From AP-15 sp963716115 (lineage in GTDB: Bacteria > Pseudomonadota > Alphaproteobacteria > ATCC43930 > CGMCC-115725): 64,000 bases of DNA. A program made the position numbers and the translations under genes. The stretch is from NCBI GenBank assembly GCA_963716115.1, contig CAVQSZ010000006.1, positions 124,001 through 188,000 of the forward strand, read 5' to 3'. The notes beneath the pieces were generated by a model. It did not search any database. It was given only the letters and a program-made list of their open reading frames with translations, and was not told the origin of the DNA. Below are positions 47,580-56,149 of the stretch, piece after piece. The first letter of the stretch is position 1. Each line of letters starts with the position of its first letter.

Positions 47580-47634
47580 TGCCGTCCTCCGGGGCTACCT
47601 TCGCCGATGATGGCAGCACCAGGCGGCGGCGTCG

Positions 47635-48360
47635 ATGTCCCTTCCCCGCGATGTTCCGCGAAATATCGAAGATCGCCTGATCGTGGCGCTCGACGTGCCG
47701 ACGATCGGCGAAGCCCGCGCGCTCGCCGCGCGGCTGGACGGGGTGATCTCGTTCTTCAAGGTCGGGCTGTGGCTGGCCTTCGCCGCCGGCTTCGACGGCC
47801 TGATCGACGATTTGCTGAAGCGTGACAAGAAGGTCTTTCTCGACGCCAAGATGTTCGACATCGGCGAGACGGTCAAGCAGGGGGTCGCCCGCGCGGCCGA
47901 GCGCGGCGTCAGCTTTGTCACCGTCCACGGCGACGGCGAGATCATGAAGGCCGCGGTCGAGGGCCGGGGCAATTCGCCGCTGAAGGTCATCGCGATCACG
48001 GCGCTGACCAGCCTCGACGAGGACGGGCTGCGCCAGCTCGGCTATCTCTGCGGCGTCGACGAGCTGATCCGGCTGCGGGTCGAGCGCGCGGTCGCCTGCG
48101 GCTGCGACGGGATCATCGCCGCCCCGCACGACAACCCCAACGAGATCCGGCGGCTCGCCGGGGCGCAGAGCCTGCTGGTCGCGACCCCCGGCGTCAGGCT
48201 CGCCGGCGCGTCCGCCGACGACCACAAGCGCGCCGGCACCCCGGCGCAGGCGATCGCCGCCGGCGCCGACTACCTTGTCGTCGGCCGTCCGATCGTCAAG
48301 AGCGACGACCCCGCCGCGGCCGCGCGGCGGATCATCGACGACATGGAGAGCGCGGCCTAG
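47635..48360 (+). CDS. pyrF: Orotidine 5'-phosphate decarboxylase
   Basis: 241 residues, the bacterial OMP decarboxylase. Motifs: IVALDVPT (Asp20), Lys42 in FFKVGL, and the catalytic Asp70-x-Lys72-x2-Asp75 in FLDAKMFDIGETV. VATPGVRL and DYLVVGRPIVKSDDP bind phosphate. It makes UMP, the last de novo pyrimidine step. Start MSLPRDVPRN at 47635. Confidence 0.96.
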   Translation: MSLPRDVPRNIEDRLIVALDVPTIGEARALAARLDGVISFFKVGLWLAFAAGFDGLIDDLLKRDKKVFLDAKMFDIGETVKQGVARAAERGVSFVTVHGDGEIMKAAVEGRGNSPLKVIAITALTSLDEDGLRQLGYLCGVDELIRLRVERAVACGCDGIIAAPHDNPNEIRRLAGAQSLLVATPGVRLAGASADDHKRAGTPAQAIAAGADYLVVGRPIVKSDDPAAAARRIIDDMESAA

Positions 48361-48390
48361 CGCAGGCCTAGCGCGCGGCCGCCAGTTTCC

Positions 48391-48669
48391 TCATTCCGCG
48401 GCGCGGGCCGGCTCGGCGGCTCCCGGCAGCATGCCGAGGGCGCGCTTGTAGACTTCGATGAGGCTCTCCTCCTCGTCGAGGTCGTCCTTGTCGCGTTTGC
48501 GGATCCGAATGATCTGGCGCATGATCTTCGGGTCGAAGCCATCCCCCTTGGCCTCGGCATAGACTTCCTTGATGTCCTCGCCGAGCGCGCGCTTTTCGTC
48601 CTCCAGGCGCTCGATGCGCTCGATAAAGGATTTCAAGCGCTCGCCGGCAATCCCCCCGACATCGGGCAT
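48391..48669 (-). CDS. gapR: GapR (DUF2312) nucleoid-associated protein
   Basis: 92 residues with the GapR pattern: LKSFIERIERLEDEKRALGEDIKEVYAEAKGDGFDPKIMRQIIRIRKRD in consecutive pieces, followed by a short coiled segment and an Ala-rich tail. GapR binds overtwisted DNA ahead of replication and transcription in Caulobacter. It is almost exclusive to alphaproteobacteria, which supports the taxonomic reading. It follows the DUF1244 gene by about 50 bp on the same strand. Confidence 0.95.
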   Translation of the reverse strand: MPDVGGIAGERLKSFIERIERLEDEKRALGEDIKEVYAEAKGDGFDPKIMRQIIRIRKRDKDDLDEEESLIEVYKRALGMLPGAAEPARAAE

Positions 48670-48717
48670 GGCTCCCCCTTTTCGCTCGGTGCTGGCGCTC
48701 TCAGTGCTGGTGTTGGC

Positions 48718-49014
48718 TCAGTGCTGGTGTTGGGCGGCGTCGAAGGCGGCCTTCTGCTCGGCCGTCGCCTCCTTCTGGTGCTTCTTGCGCCACTCGTCGT
48801 ACGGCATGCCGTAGACGATCTCGCGCGACTGCGGGTCCGAGAGCGCCAGGCCGCGGTCCTCGGCCTCGGCCCGGTACCATTTCGACAGGCAGTTGCGGCA
48901 GAACCCGGCCAGGTTCATCAGGTCGATGTTCTGCACATCGGCGCGCTCGCGCAGATGCGCGAGGAGACGCCGGAAGGTGGCCGCCTCGAGCTCGGTGCGG
49001 GTCTTGTCGTCCAT
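48718..49014 (-). CDS. DUF1244 family protein
   Basis: 98 residues; the characteristic motif is AGFCRNCLSKWYRAEAE (about 37-53) with two cysteines, followed by REIVYGMPYDEWRKKHQ. Function not established; small, soluble, widespread in alphaproteobacteria, often next to gapR as here. Start MDDKTRTELEAATFRR at 49014 with GGAGG upstream. Confidence 0.9.
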   Translation of the reverse strand: MDDKTRTELEAATFRRLLAHLRERADVQNIDLMNLAGFCRNCLSKWYRAEAEDRGLALSDPQSREIVYGMPYDEWRKKHQKEATAEQKAAFDAAQHQH

Positions 49015-49083
49015 CGGAACCTCCGTCTTGTCGTATGCCCCCTATGTAGCGCCGGATCGCGAGCGCCGCACCCCCCGATCATA

Positions 49084-49101
49084 TTTCGATAATCCTCGAA
49101 A
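49084..49101. promoter_or_regulatory. Inverted repeat, likely ArsR operator
   Basis: TTTCGA-TAATCC-TCGAAA is a perfect 6-bp dyad with 6-bp spacing, ending 5 bp before the -35 box of the ars promoter. Size, AT-content and place match binding sites of ArsR/SmtB repressors. Binding by the adjacent ArsR is inference. Confidence 0.65.
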
Positions 49102-49106
49102 ACTCG

Positions 49107-49135
49107 TTGACAAGGCGATCCGCCGCGCGTAATTT
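49107..49135 (+). promoter_or_regulatory. Sigma-70-type promoter of the ars operon
   Basis: TTGACA at 49107-49112 and TAATTT at 49130-49135 with an exact 17-bp spacer. Transcription would begin near 49142, giving a 22-nt leader before ATG 49165, preceded by GAGGA. It is the clearest promoter in the window. Confidence 0.75.
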
Positions 49136-49164
49136 CGATCTTCGTTGGAATATGAGAGGATGAA

Positions 49165-49512
49165 ATGGAGGCGAAACAGGCGATCGCGGCGCTCGGCGCG
49201 CTCTCTCACGAGACCCGGCTGGCGGTCTTCCGCCTGCTGGTGCAGCGCGGGCCCGACGGTCTCTCGGCCGGGACCATCGCCCAGGCGCTCGGCCTCCAGC
49301 CGTCCTCGCTGACCTTTCACCTGCAGCAGCTGACCCATGCCGGGCTGATCACCCAGCGCCGGTTGAGCCGCCAGCTGATCTACGCCACCGATTTTGCCGC
49401 GATGAACGCGCTGATGGGCTACCTGACCGAAAATTGCTGCGGCGGCGGCGCCGGCTGCGCCCCGGTCTGCCGCCCGCAGGCGGTCGCACACCCCGACAAG
49501 ATATCGGCCTGA
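49165..49512 (+). CDS. arsR: ArsR-family arsenite-responsive repressor
   Basis: 115 residues, winged helix: LGALSHETRLAVFRLLVQ, then the recognition region LQPSSLTFHLQQLTHAGLI. The usual ELCVC-type arsenic site in the DNA-binding helix is absent; instead the C-terminus has Cys91-Cys92-x5-Cys98 and Cys102, the arrangement known from the Acidithiobacillus-type ArsR. It would release DNA on binding As(III). First gene of arsR-arsM-acr3; 11 bp separate it from arsM. Confidence 0.92.
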   Translation: MEAKQAIAALGALSHETRLAVFRLLVQRGPDGLSAGTIAQALGLQPSSLTFHLQQLTHAGLITQRRLSRQLIYATDFAAMNALMGYLTENCCGGGAGCAPVCRPQAVAHPDKISA

Positions 49513-49523
49513 AGGAGGCAACC

Positions 49524-50369
49524 ATGGACGACACGCAGGTCAAGGAGATGGTGCGGGCGCGGTATGGCGGCATCGCCGCCGCCGCCGACGGCGCGGCCTG
49601 CTGCGAGCCGGCGGCCTCAGCCTGCTGTGGTCCCTCGACCGGCGCGCCGGAGAAGGCGCTGCGGATGGGCTATTCCGAAGCCGATCTCGCCTCGGTTCCC
49701 GATGGCGCCAATCTCGGGCTCGGCTGCGGCAACCCGCAGGCGATCGCCCAGATGCAGGCGGGCGAGGTCGTGGTCGATCTCGGCAGCGGCGCCGGCTTCG
49801 ACTGCTTTCTGGCGGCCCGCCAGGTCGGCGCGGCCGGCCGGGTGATCGGCGTCGACATGACCCACGAGATGCTGAAGAAGGCGCGCGACAACGCCGCCAG
49901 GATCGGCGCCGCGAATGTCGAGTTCCGGCTCGGCGAATTGGAGCATCTGCCGATCGCCGACAACACCGCCGACGTCGTGATCTCGAATTGCGTGATCAAC
50001 CTCGTCCCCGACAAGGCGCAGGTGTTCCGCGAGGCCTTCCGCGTGCTGAAGCCCGGCGGTCGGATCGCGGTTTCCGACATCGTCAACACAAGGGCGCTCC
50101 CGGCCGAATTGCGCGCCGATCCCGCGCTGCTTTGCGGCTGCGTCGCCGGCGCGGCGCCCGCGGCGCAGATCGAAGCATGGCTGCGCGATGCCGGCTTTGC
50201 CGAGATCCGCATCGCCGCCAAAACCGAAAGCCGCGAGCTGATCGCGACCTGGGCGCCGGGACGCGGCATCGAGGATTTTGTGGCCTCGGCGATGGTCGAA
50301 GCCCGCAAGCCCGCGACCGCTTCGGCCGCTGCCGAGGCGTGCTGCGCCCCGTCCTGCTGCGCTTCGTAG
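49524..50369 (+). CDS. arsM: Arsenite S-adenosylmethionine methyltransferase
   Basis: 281 residues. The SAM site is VVVDLGSGAGFDCFLAARQ. The arsenic-binding cysteines match known ArsM: Cys68 in GLGCGNP, Cys156 in SNCVINLVPDK, and Cys204/Cys206 in LLCGCVAGA. Extra Cys pairs at both ends (AACCEPAASACCG and EACCAPSCCAS) may collect metalloid. It methylates As(III) to volatile or less bound species. Start at 49524 with GGAGG upstream. Confidence 0.94.
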   Translation: MDDTQVKEMVRARYGGIAAAADGAACCEPAASACCGPSTGAPEKALRMGYSEADLASVPDGANLGLGCGNPQAIAQMQAGEVVVDLGSGAGFDCFLAARQVGAAGRVIGVDMTHEMLKKARDNAARIGAANVEFRLGELEHLPIADNTADVVISNCVINLVPDKAQVFREAFRVLKPGGRIAVSDIVNTRALPAELRADPALLCGCVAGAAPAAQIEAWLRDAGFAEIRIAAKTESRELIATWAPGRGIEDFVASAMVEARKPATASAAAEACCAPSCCAS

Positions 50370-50378
50370 CTGCCGCTG

Positions 50379-51449
50379 GTGACCGTCTCGGCTGGCGAGG
50401 CCCGCCGCGGGCGCGCGTCGCCGGCGCTGGGCATTTTCGAGCGCTGGCTGACCCTGTGGGTGGCGCTGTGCATCCTCGCCGGGATCGTGCTCGGCCGGCT
50501 CGCGCCGGAGCCGTTCCACGCGCTCGGCCGGATGACCGTGGCCGAGGTCAACATCCCGGTCGCGGCGCTGATCTGGCTGATGATCGTGCCGATGCTCTTG
50601 AAGGTCGATTTCGGCGCCGTGCACCGCGTCGCCGAGCAATGGCGCGGCGTCGCCGTGACGGTCGGCGTCAACTGGCTGGTCAAGCCGTTCAGCATGGCGC
50701 TGCTCGGCTGGCTCTTCATCGGCTCCTTGTTCCGCCCGTGGCTGCCGGCGGACCAGATTGCCAGCTACATCGCCGGGCTGATCCTGCTCGCGGCCGCACC
50801 CTGCACGGCGATGGTGTTCGTGTGGTCGAGCCTGACCGACGGCGAGCCCAATTTCACGCTGACCCAGGTCGCGCTCAACGACACGATCATGGTCTTCGCC
50901 TTCGCCCCGATCGTCGGGCTGCTGCTCGGCTTGTCCGCGATCGCGGTGCCGTGGACGACGCTGTTCCTGTCGGTCGTCCTTTACATCGTCGTGCCGGTGA
51001 TCGCGGCGCAGCTCTGGCGGCGCTCGCTCTTGGCGCGCGGCGGCGAAGCGGGGCTGGCGCGAGCTCTGCGACAGCTACATCCGGTATCGCTCGTCGCCTT
51101 GCTGGCGACGCTGGTGCTGCTGTTCGGCTTTCAGGGCGAAGAGATCGTCCGTCAGCCGCTGATCATCGCCTTGCTCGCAGTGCCGATCGTGATCCAGGTC
51201 TATCTCAACGCCGGCATCGCCTACGGGCTCAACCGCGCCCTCGGCGTGCCGCACAACATCGCCTGCCCGTCGGCCCTGATCGGCGCCTCCAATTTCTTCG
51301 AGCTCGCGGTCGCCGCCGCGATCGCGCTGTTCGGCTTCCAGTCGGGGGCGGCGCTGGCGACGGTCGTCGGCGTGCTTGTCGAGGTGCCGGTGATGCTCTC
51401 GGTGGTGCGCATCGTGCTGCGCACCCGCGGCTGGTACCAGCGCGCCTGA
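50379..51449 (+). CDS. acr3: ACR3-type arsenite efflux permease
   Basis: 356 residues, ten membrane helices. ACR3 hallmarks: VPMLLKVDFGAV, the CTAMVFVWSSLTDGEPNFTL stretch with the conserved Cys, and PHNIACPSALIGASNFFELAVAAAI. It exports arsenite by itself using the membrane potential. GTG 50379 is the best start, 9 nt after the arsM stop. The symbol arsB is often used loosely for this family, but the sequence is ACR3. Confidence 0.94.
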   Translation: MTVSAGEARRGRASPALGIFERWLTLWVALCILAGIVLGRLAPEPFHALGRMTVAEVNIPVAALIWLMIVPMLLKVDFGAVHRVAEQWRGVAVTVGVNWLVKPFSMALLGWLFIGSLFRPWLPADQIASYIAGLILLAAAPCTAMVFVWSSLTDGEPNFTLTQVALNDTIMVFAFAPIVGLLLGLSAIAVPWTTLFLSVVLYIVVPVIAAQLWRRSLLARGGEAGLARALRQLHPVSLVALLATLVLLFGFQGEEIVRQPLIIALLAVPIVIQVYLNAGIAYGLNRALGVPHNIACPSALIGASNFFELAVAAAIALFGFQSGAALATVVGVLVEVPVMLSVVRIVLRTRGWYQRA

Positions 51450-51576
51450 TCCTGGAGCGTGACACCACAAGGCTGAACCGCATGGCTCCCGCTGTCCCGG
51501 AGCTTCGCCGGGAGAGCGGAAAGAGGCATTGACAGAGCCCCTCCAGAACGGCCGCTCGCCCTGATCGGATCGTGCG

Positions 51577-52071
51577 CTAGACCGGATAGACCAGAGAGAT
51601 CGGGACGGTCGTCGAATCGTAGACGCAGATCCGCTCGGCGAAGCGAAGCTCGCCGCCGGTTTCGACCACTCGGTCGTGGTATCGGCCGCAGAGGAACAGC
51701 GCGCTCGGCTCGTTGCCCATGGTCTGGCACAGGGCGAAGCTCGCGGTCAGGCGAAATCCATCCGGCTCGATCGCCCGCAATCGGATGCCGCTCGTCAGAT
51801 GGCGGATCAGGCGCGGGGCGAAGAGCGCGGTCTCGCGCAGCGCCGTGACCCGGTCGAGGAGCATCGCGCGGCTCTCGCAATAGATCAGCGCCACCGGCAG
51901 CCCCTGCTCGAAATTGACCCGCGGGATCACCTTGTAGACGCAGTCTTCGGTGAAGAAATCGGGCCAGCGTTCGAGCTCGCCGTCATCGAGCGCGTCGGCA
52001 TAGGCGCAATAAAGATCGGCGAGGCGCGCCCGCAATGCGAGCGGCGCATCGAGGCCGGGCGCCGCGATCAT
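51577..52071 (-). CDS. Ring-hydroxylating dioxygenase beta subunit
   Basis: 164 residues with the SnoaL-like cone fold of dioxygenase beta subunits: LYCAYADALDDGELERWPDFF, CVYKVIPRVNFEQGLPVALIYCES in two strands, LTSGIRLRAIEPDGFRLTASF and RYHDRVVETGGELRFAERI. It is structural and pairs with the alpha subunit encoded 6 bp upstream. Last gene of the LLM-crotonase-alpha-beta unit. Confidence 0.92.
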   Translation of the reverse strand: MIAAPGLDAPLALRARLADLYCAYADALDDGELERWPDFFTEDCVYKVIPRVNFEQGLPVALIYCESRAMLLDRVTALRETALFAPRLIRHLTSGIRLRAIEPDGFRLTASFALCQTMGNEPSALFLCGRYHDRVVETGGELRFAERICVYDSTTVPISLVYPV

Positions 52072-52077
52072 CCTGGC

Positions 52078-53352
52078 TCAGAGGTCCATCACCCGGCGGT
52101 AATGCCGGTAGAAGCCGCGGATCGCGGTCTCGGTCAGCATGTGCGGCTCGTCGCGCACCTCGCGACCGCCCATCTCGACCACGCACTCGGCCTCGTCGTT
52201 GCCGTCGATCCCGGCCTGCGAGAGCAGCATCGCCTCGCTGTCGTCGAGCGAGACGAGCCCCGCCGGCCCCATCAGATTGGCCTGGCGCAGCCGGCGCTGC
52301 CGCATCTCCGGGGTGTCGTCGGCGTAGCCGAAGAAGGTCCAGGCGAGATCGAAACGGCGCGCGTCGATCGGCACGATCTGGCGCATCGCCAGGGTGTTCG
52401 ACTGCTGCTGCACGATCAGATTGGGCCACAGGGTCTGCATCACCACGGTGGCTTCGCCGGGAAACTCGCGCACCGGCTCCAGGAGGCGCGGGTCGCGCAA
52501 GGCGAAATCGGCCTTGAAGGCGCGCATCTGGCGTGTCGCATCGTTCTGCTGCTGGTCGCCGCGGCGGCTGACCAGCACGCCATGCCGGCCGGTCGGGTCC
52601 ATCTCGATCGCCGATTGCTGGTCGAGGCGGAACAGGCCGAAGGTAACCAGGAACACGTGCAAGAGGCTGGCGTGGTAGGGATCCTTGATGTTCTCGAACA
52701 TCAATTTCCAGTTGCTCGGGATGCGCTGGCGCAGATAGCCGAGCACGACCAGCTCACGGCCGGCGAAGACGCGGTCGAAATAGCCGAGCATGGTCGCCCC
52801 GAGATATTCCTCAAGGGGCTCGGTCTCAGCAGAAAAGCTGGCGAAGACGACGCCGTGGCGGCGGGCGACCAGGAGCCGCTGCAGCCCGTGCTCCTCCGGG
52901 CGGAAATCGGCCGGCATGCCGCCCTGCCCGCGATAGCCGCGGCGGAACGGAACGCCGAGCAATTTGCCGCCGAGGTCGTAGGTCCATTGGTGATAGGGGC
53001 ACATGAACTCCTTGGCGGCGCCGCGGTCGGCCGTGCAGAACTGCATGCTGCGGTGGGCGCAGCGGTTGACCAGAACGTTGACCTCGCCCGCGGCGTCGCG
53101 CACCGCGACGACCTCCTTGGCGCCGAGCCGGCTGCGGCAGAAATCGCCCGGTTTCGGGATCTCGGCTTCGAGACAGACGTAGAGCCAGCCCGGGCCCTCG
53201 AAGATGCGCGCCTCCTCGCGGGCGAAAATTTCGGGATCGGTGTAGACCCAGTTCGGAACGCGCGAGGTTCCGTCCGCGGGCCAGCGGCGGCCCTGTCCGG
53301 CGTTGACGCGGGCGTCTGTCGGGCTAAAGGCGGCGCCGTCGTCTGGCGGCAT
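52078..53352 (-). CDS. Ring-hydroxylating dioxygenase alpha subunit (Rieske oxygenase)
   Basis: 424 residues. Rieske centre: Cys98-x-His100 and Cys118-x2-His121 (RCAHR / CPYHQWTYDLGG). Mononuclear iron site: Asp224-x2-His227-x4-His232 in NIKDPYHASLLH. The substrate-determining C-terminal domain is typical of anthranilate/benzoate- or salicylate-type enzymes in length, but the substrate cannot be read. Needs a ferredoxin and reductase; the Rieske ferredoxin encoded at 59424-59775 is a candidate. Start MPPDDGAAFS at 53352. Confidence 0.93.
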   Translation of the reverse strand: MPPDDGAAFSPTDARVNAGQGRRWPADGTSRVPNWVYTDPEIFAREEARIFEGPGWLYVCLEAEIPKPGDFCRSRLGAKEVVAVRDAAGEVNVLVNRCAHRSMQFCTADRGAAKEFMCPYHQWTYDLGGKLLGVPFRRGYRGQGGMPADFRPEEHGLQRLLVARRHGVVFASFSAETEPLEEYLGATMLGYFDRVFAGRELVVLGYLRQRIPSNWKLMFENIKDPYHASLLHVFLVTFGLFRLDQQSAIEMDPTGRHGVLVSRRGDQQQNDATRQMRAFKADFALRDPRLLEPVREFPGEATVVMQTLWPNLIVQQQSNTLAMRQIVPIDARRFDLAWTFFGYADDTPEMRQRRLRQANLMGPAGLVSLDDSEAMLLSQAGIDGNDEAECVVEMGGREVRDEPHMLTETAIRGFYRHYRRVMDL

Positions 53353-53420
53353 GCGACCCTCCGTCGCTGATGGAGCTGCGCCTATTTCACACGCGTTCCC
53401 CGCCTCCTGCAATCGGCGGA

Positions 53421-54339
53421 TCAGAATTCGCCGCTGCGATAGGCCTCGTCGAGCCGCCGGGCGTCTTCTTCCGAGGGCTCCTCCCAGGCCTCGCCGCGGC
53501 GGCGGAGCGCGCCGGTGAAATTCGCCGGGCGCTTGGCGTTGAACGCTAGGCGACCCTCCTCGCCGTCGGTCGTGGTTTGGATCAAGAGCGAGTTGATCAG
53601 GTTCTGGATGTGCCAGGCCTGGTCGGTCGGCAGGTCGCCGAACCGGACCACGAACTCCTTCATCATGCGCACCGCGACCGGCGGCAGGGTGACGATGTGG
53701 CGGGCGATCTTTTCCGCCCGCTCCATCAGCTGGGCGTGCGGCGCGACCTCGTTGACGAGGCCGATGCGCAATGCCTCGGCGGCGTCGAAGGGCTCGTCGG
53801 TCAACAGGATCTTCATCGCGTCGATGTAGCGCAGCTGGCGCGCGAGCAGGGTCGCCCCCGGCCCGTGCCCGAGCCAGCCCTGCGTCGTCAGCGCGAACTT
53901 GAAGCGCGCGTGCTCGGCGCTGGCGATGCGGATGTCGGTCGAGGCCAAGAGGATGTAGAGGCCCGGCGCCCGCCGCCCAGCCGTTGACCGCGGCGATGAC
54001 CGGCTTCCACACCCGCGGGTAGTGGTCGCCCATGCGCCCGTCGACCCCGGTCTTCTGGCCGTGCACGGTGCCGGCGAGCGGCCAGAAGATGCGCTGCGTG
54101 CGCAGGTATTCGCGCTCCTCCTCGGTGATGCCGGGCCGCGGCGCGAGATTGTGGCCGCCGCAGAAATGACGGTCGCCGGCCCCGGTCAGGATCGCGCAGC
54201 GGACCTGCCGGTCTTCCCAGAGGTCGATCCACGCCTCGGAGATCGCGTTCGCGGTAGCCTTGTCGAGGATGTTCGCCTTTTCGGGATTGTTCAGAGTGAT
54301 GTAGGCGACCCCGTCGCGTTTCTGATAGTCGATGGCCAC
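53421..54339 (-). CDS. Enoyl-CoA hydratase/isomerase (crotonase) family, frameshifted
   Basis: About 305 residues joined over an indel near 53966. N-terminal: DGVAYITLNNPEKANIL, the oxyanion loop GDRHFCGGHNLAP, then PVIAAVNGWAAGAG; after the shift LYILLASTDIRIAS continues perfectly. One surplus C in GGGCCTCTAC explains the break. GTG 54339 is the start, with AAGGAGG 5 nt upstream. In this operon it could act on a CoA-linked ring-cleavage product, but this is inference. It has a longer C-terminus (to GEAWEEPSEEDARRLDEAY) than generic crotonases. Confidence 0.85.
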
Positions 54340-54460
54340 AGCGGCCTCCTTCACCGAAAACGCCCGACCGCGGATCGTCGGGCGGCGCACGCTGTGCCGG
54401 AGGCCGCGGCCTGTCAATCGGCCCGACCGCCGGCCGATCGCGCCCGCGACCCGCGCGCCG

Positions 54461-55530
54461 CTAAGGGCGGCGGCGTCATGATCCGCCACCAGCGCGCGCA
54501 GGCGGGGGATCAGCTCCTCGCCATATTGAACAGCGTCCGGCCGGGGGTCGTAGCCGCGGATCAGGAGGCTGGTCGCGCCGAGCTTGTAGTATTCGAGCAG
54601 CGCCTTGGCGACCGTTTCGGGCGCGCCGACCAGCGCCGTCGAGTTTCCTGGCGCGCCGGTCGCCGCGGCGAGCGGCGTCCACAGGCAGGCGTCGTGCACC
54701 TCGGCTTCGGCGGCGGCCCGCAGCAGCCGTTCGGAGCCGATGTTCCGGCGCTTTGGGGCGGGAGCGCCGCCGCGATTGATCAGCACCCGGTCGAGGATCG
54801 CCCTGGCGCGGTCCCAGGCCTCGCCGTCGGTCGCCGCCAGGATCGGGCGGGTCGACAGGCTGAAGCTCGGGCGGCGGCCGCAGAGCGCCGCCTCCTCCCG
54901 CACCCGATCCATAAACCGCGACGTCGCCTGCAGCGGCTCGCCCCACAGCATGTAGACATCGACATGCGGGGCCAGCGCCCGGATCGCCGCGTCGGAGCCG
55001 CCGCCGCCGTAGATCGGGATGTGCGGCTGCTGCCGGCAGCGGATTTCGGAATAAGTCCCGCAGGTGCGGTAGAACTCGCCCGCGTGGTCGAACGGGGCCG
55101 GCTCGGTCCAGGTCCGGCGCAGCAGCGAGACGTATTCGCCGGCGCGGCGGTAGCGGGCCTCGTGGTCGCTCCAGTCGCCGTCCCTGGCCTGGTCGGCGTC
55201 GCTGCCGCCGGCGATGATGTGCGCCGCCAGACGGCCGTCGCTGAGCTGGTCCAGGGTCGCCAGCTTGCGCGCGGCGACCGGCGGGGCCACGAACCCCGGC
55301 CGATGCGCCAGCAGGAAACCCAGCCTCTCGGTCACCGAGGCGGCGTGCGCGCCGATCAGGAACCCGTCGGGCGCGTCCGAGAAGTAGCCGATCAGCACCC
55401 GGTCGAAGCCGGCCCGCTCGTGGATGCGCGCCGTCTCGGCGACCACCTTGGCATCAAACGGCGGCCCGGACGGCGGGACCAGCTCCGAGGAGACCCTGGG
55501 CGCGATCCAGCCGATCATTTCAACAGGCAT
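54461..55530 (-). CDS. LLM-class flavin-dependent monooxygenase (alkanesulfonate monooxygenase-like); stop uncertain
   Basis: About 355 residues from MPVEMIGWIAPRVSSE. Pattern of the SsuD/NtaA-like group: HERAGFDRVLIGYFSDAPDG, TERLGFLLAHRPGFVAP, KLATLDQLSDGRLAAHIIAGGSDADQARDGD in parts, YRRAGEYVSLLRRTW and IPIYGGGGSDAAIRALAPHVDVYMLWGEPL. FMNH2-dependent hydroxylation of a sulfonate, amine or similar is expected. The frame has no stop and runs on into the crotonase gene. A TAG at 54461-54463 lies one frame off after a C-run, so a single missing C would place the stop there. Confidence 0.85.
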
Positions 55531-55717
55531 GACGCCGCGCCTTTCCGAGCTGCAAATTCGCCAGCGCAGCCTCCGCCGCAAGCCGCCGCTGTCAAGCCGG
55601 CTGTTGGAAGCGTGTCAGCAAGCTGACGGTCGACGGCCGGACATATACCGCTGTCGCTTTTATTATCGAAAAGCTGCTATCAATGGCGCGACGAAGATCG
55701 AGACGACGGGACCGCGC

Positions 55718-56149
55718 ATGACGAGAGCGCGCCAGGGCAATAACCCGAAACGGCGGATCGTCTCGGCTGGCGACCTCGATCTTGCGACGCGCCAAGCGCT
55801 CGCGGGTCGCCTTGCCTATATCGGGAGCAGCCACCACAAGCGCCGACCCGCGGATTACGGCTTCCAGCCGACGATTAACCCCAGGCCTTGGAAATCGGTT
55901 TGTGATGGTCTCCGGATTATCCCCAGACACGCAGCCGCAGAGCTGTTCCGGCTCGGCATTATGAAAGGGATGTTCAGCAAATTGTCGGATGACGGCGCCC
56001 CAAAATACGTTTGGGCAGTCGATGCGGAAGGCGAAGCCTACGAGGCAAAGATCGGCAACTCGGGGTACCACGGCTATCGCCTCGAAGAGGAAGACAATTT
56101 CCGTGAGCTTGTAATGAAGGAATGGAAACGGCGGTGTCCTGCGAATTGA
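55718..56149 (+). CDS. Low-GC accessory protein, first of a two-gene module, unknown
   Basis: 143 residues, soluble. The middle carries LAYIGSSHHKRRPADYGF, NPRPWKSVCDG and ELFRLGIMKGMFS. The second half carries YVWAVDAEGEAYEAK and GYHGYRLEEEDNFRELVMKEW, with many conserved-looking aromatic and charged residues as in a small enzyme. No family name was recognised. It overlaps the next gene by 28 bp, so the two are co-translated. The GC content is far lower than in the flanks (31 of 60 bases G/C at 55861-55920), indicating recent transfer. A toxin-like partner of the next gene is possible, not shown. Confidence 0.7.
   Translation: MTRARQGNNPKRRIVSAGDLDLATRQALAGRLAYIGSSHHKRRPADYGFQPTINPRPWKSVCDGLRIIPRHAAAELFRLGIMKGMFSKLSDDGAPKYVWAVDAEGEAYEAKIGNSGYHGYRLEEEDNFRELVMKEWKRRCPAN

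Noticed and set aside
55424..56149. Upstream extension of the first low-GC gene to 55424
   Set aside because: The added N-terminus would overlap the LLM gene's start and is Arg/Pro-rich with no ribosome-binding site; ATG 55718 begins the compositionally distinct part.
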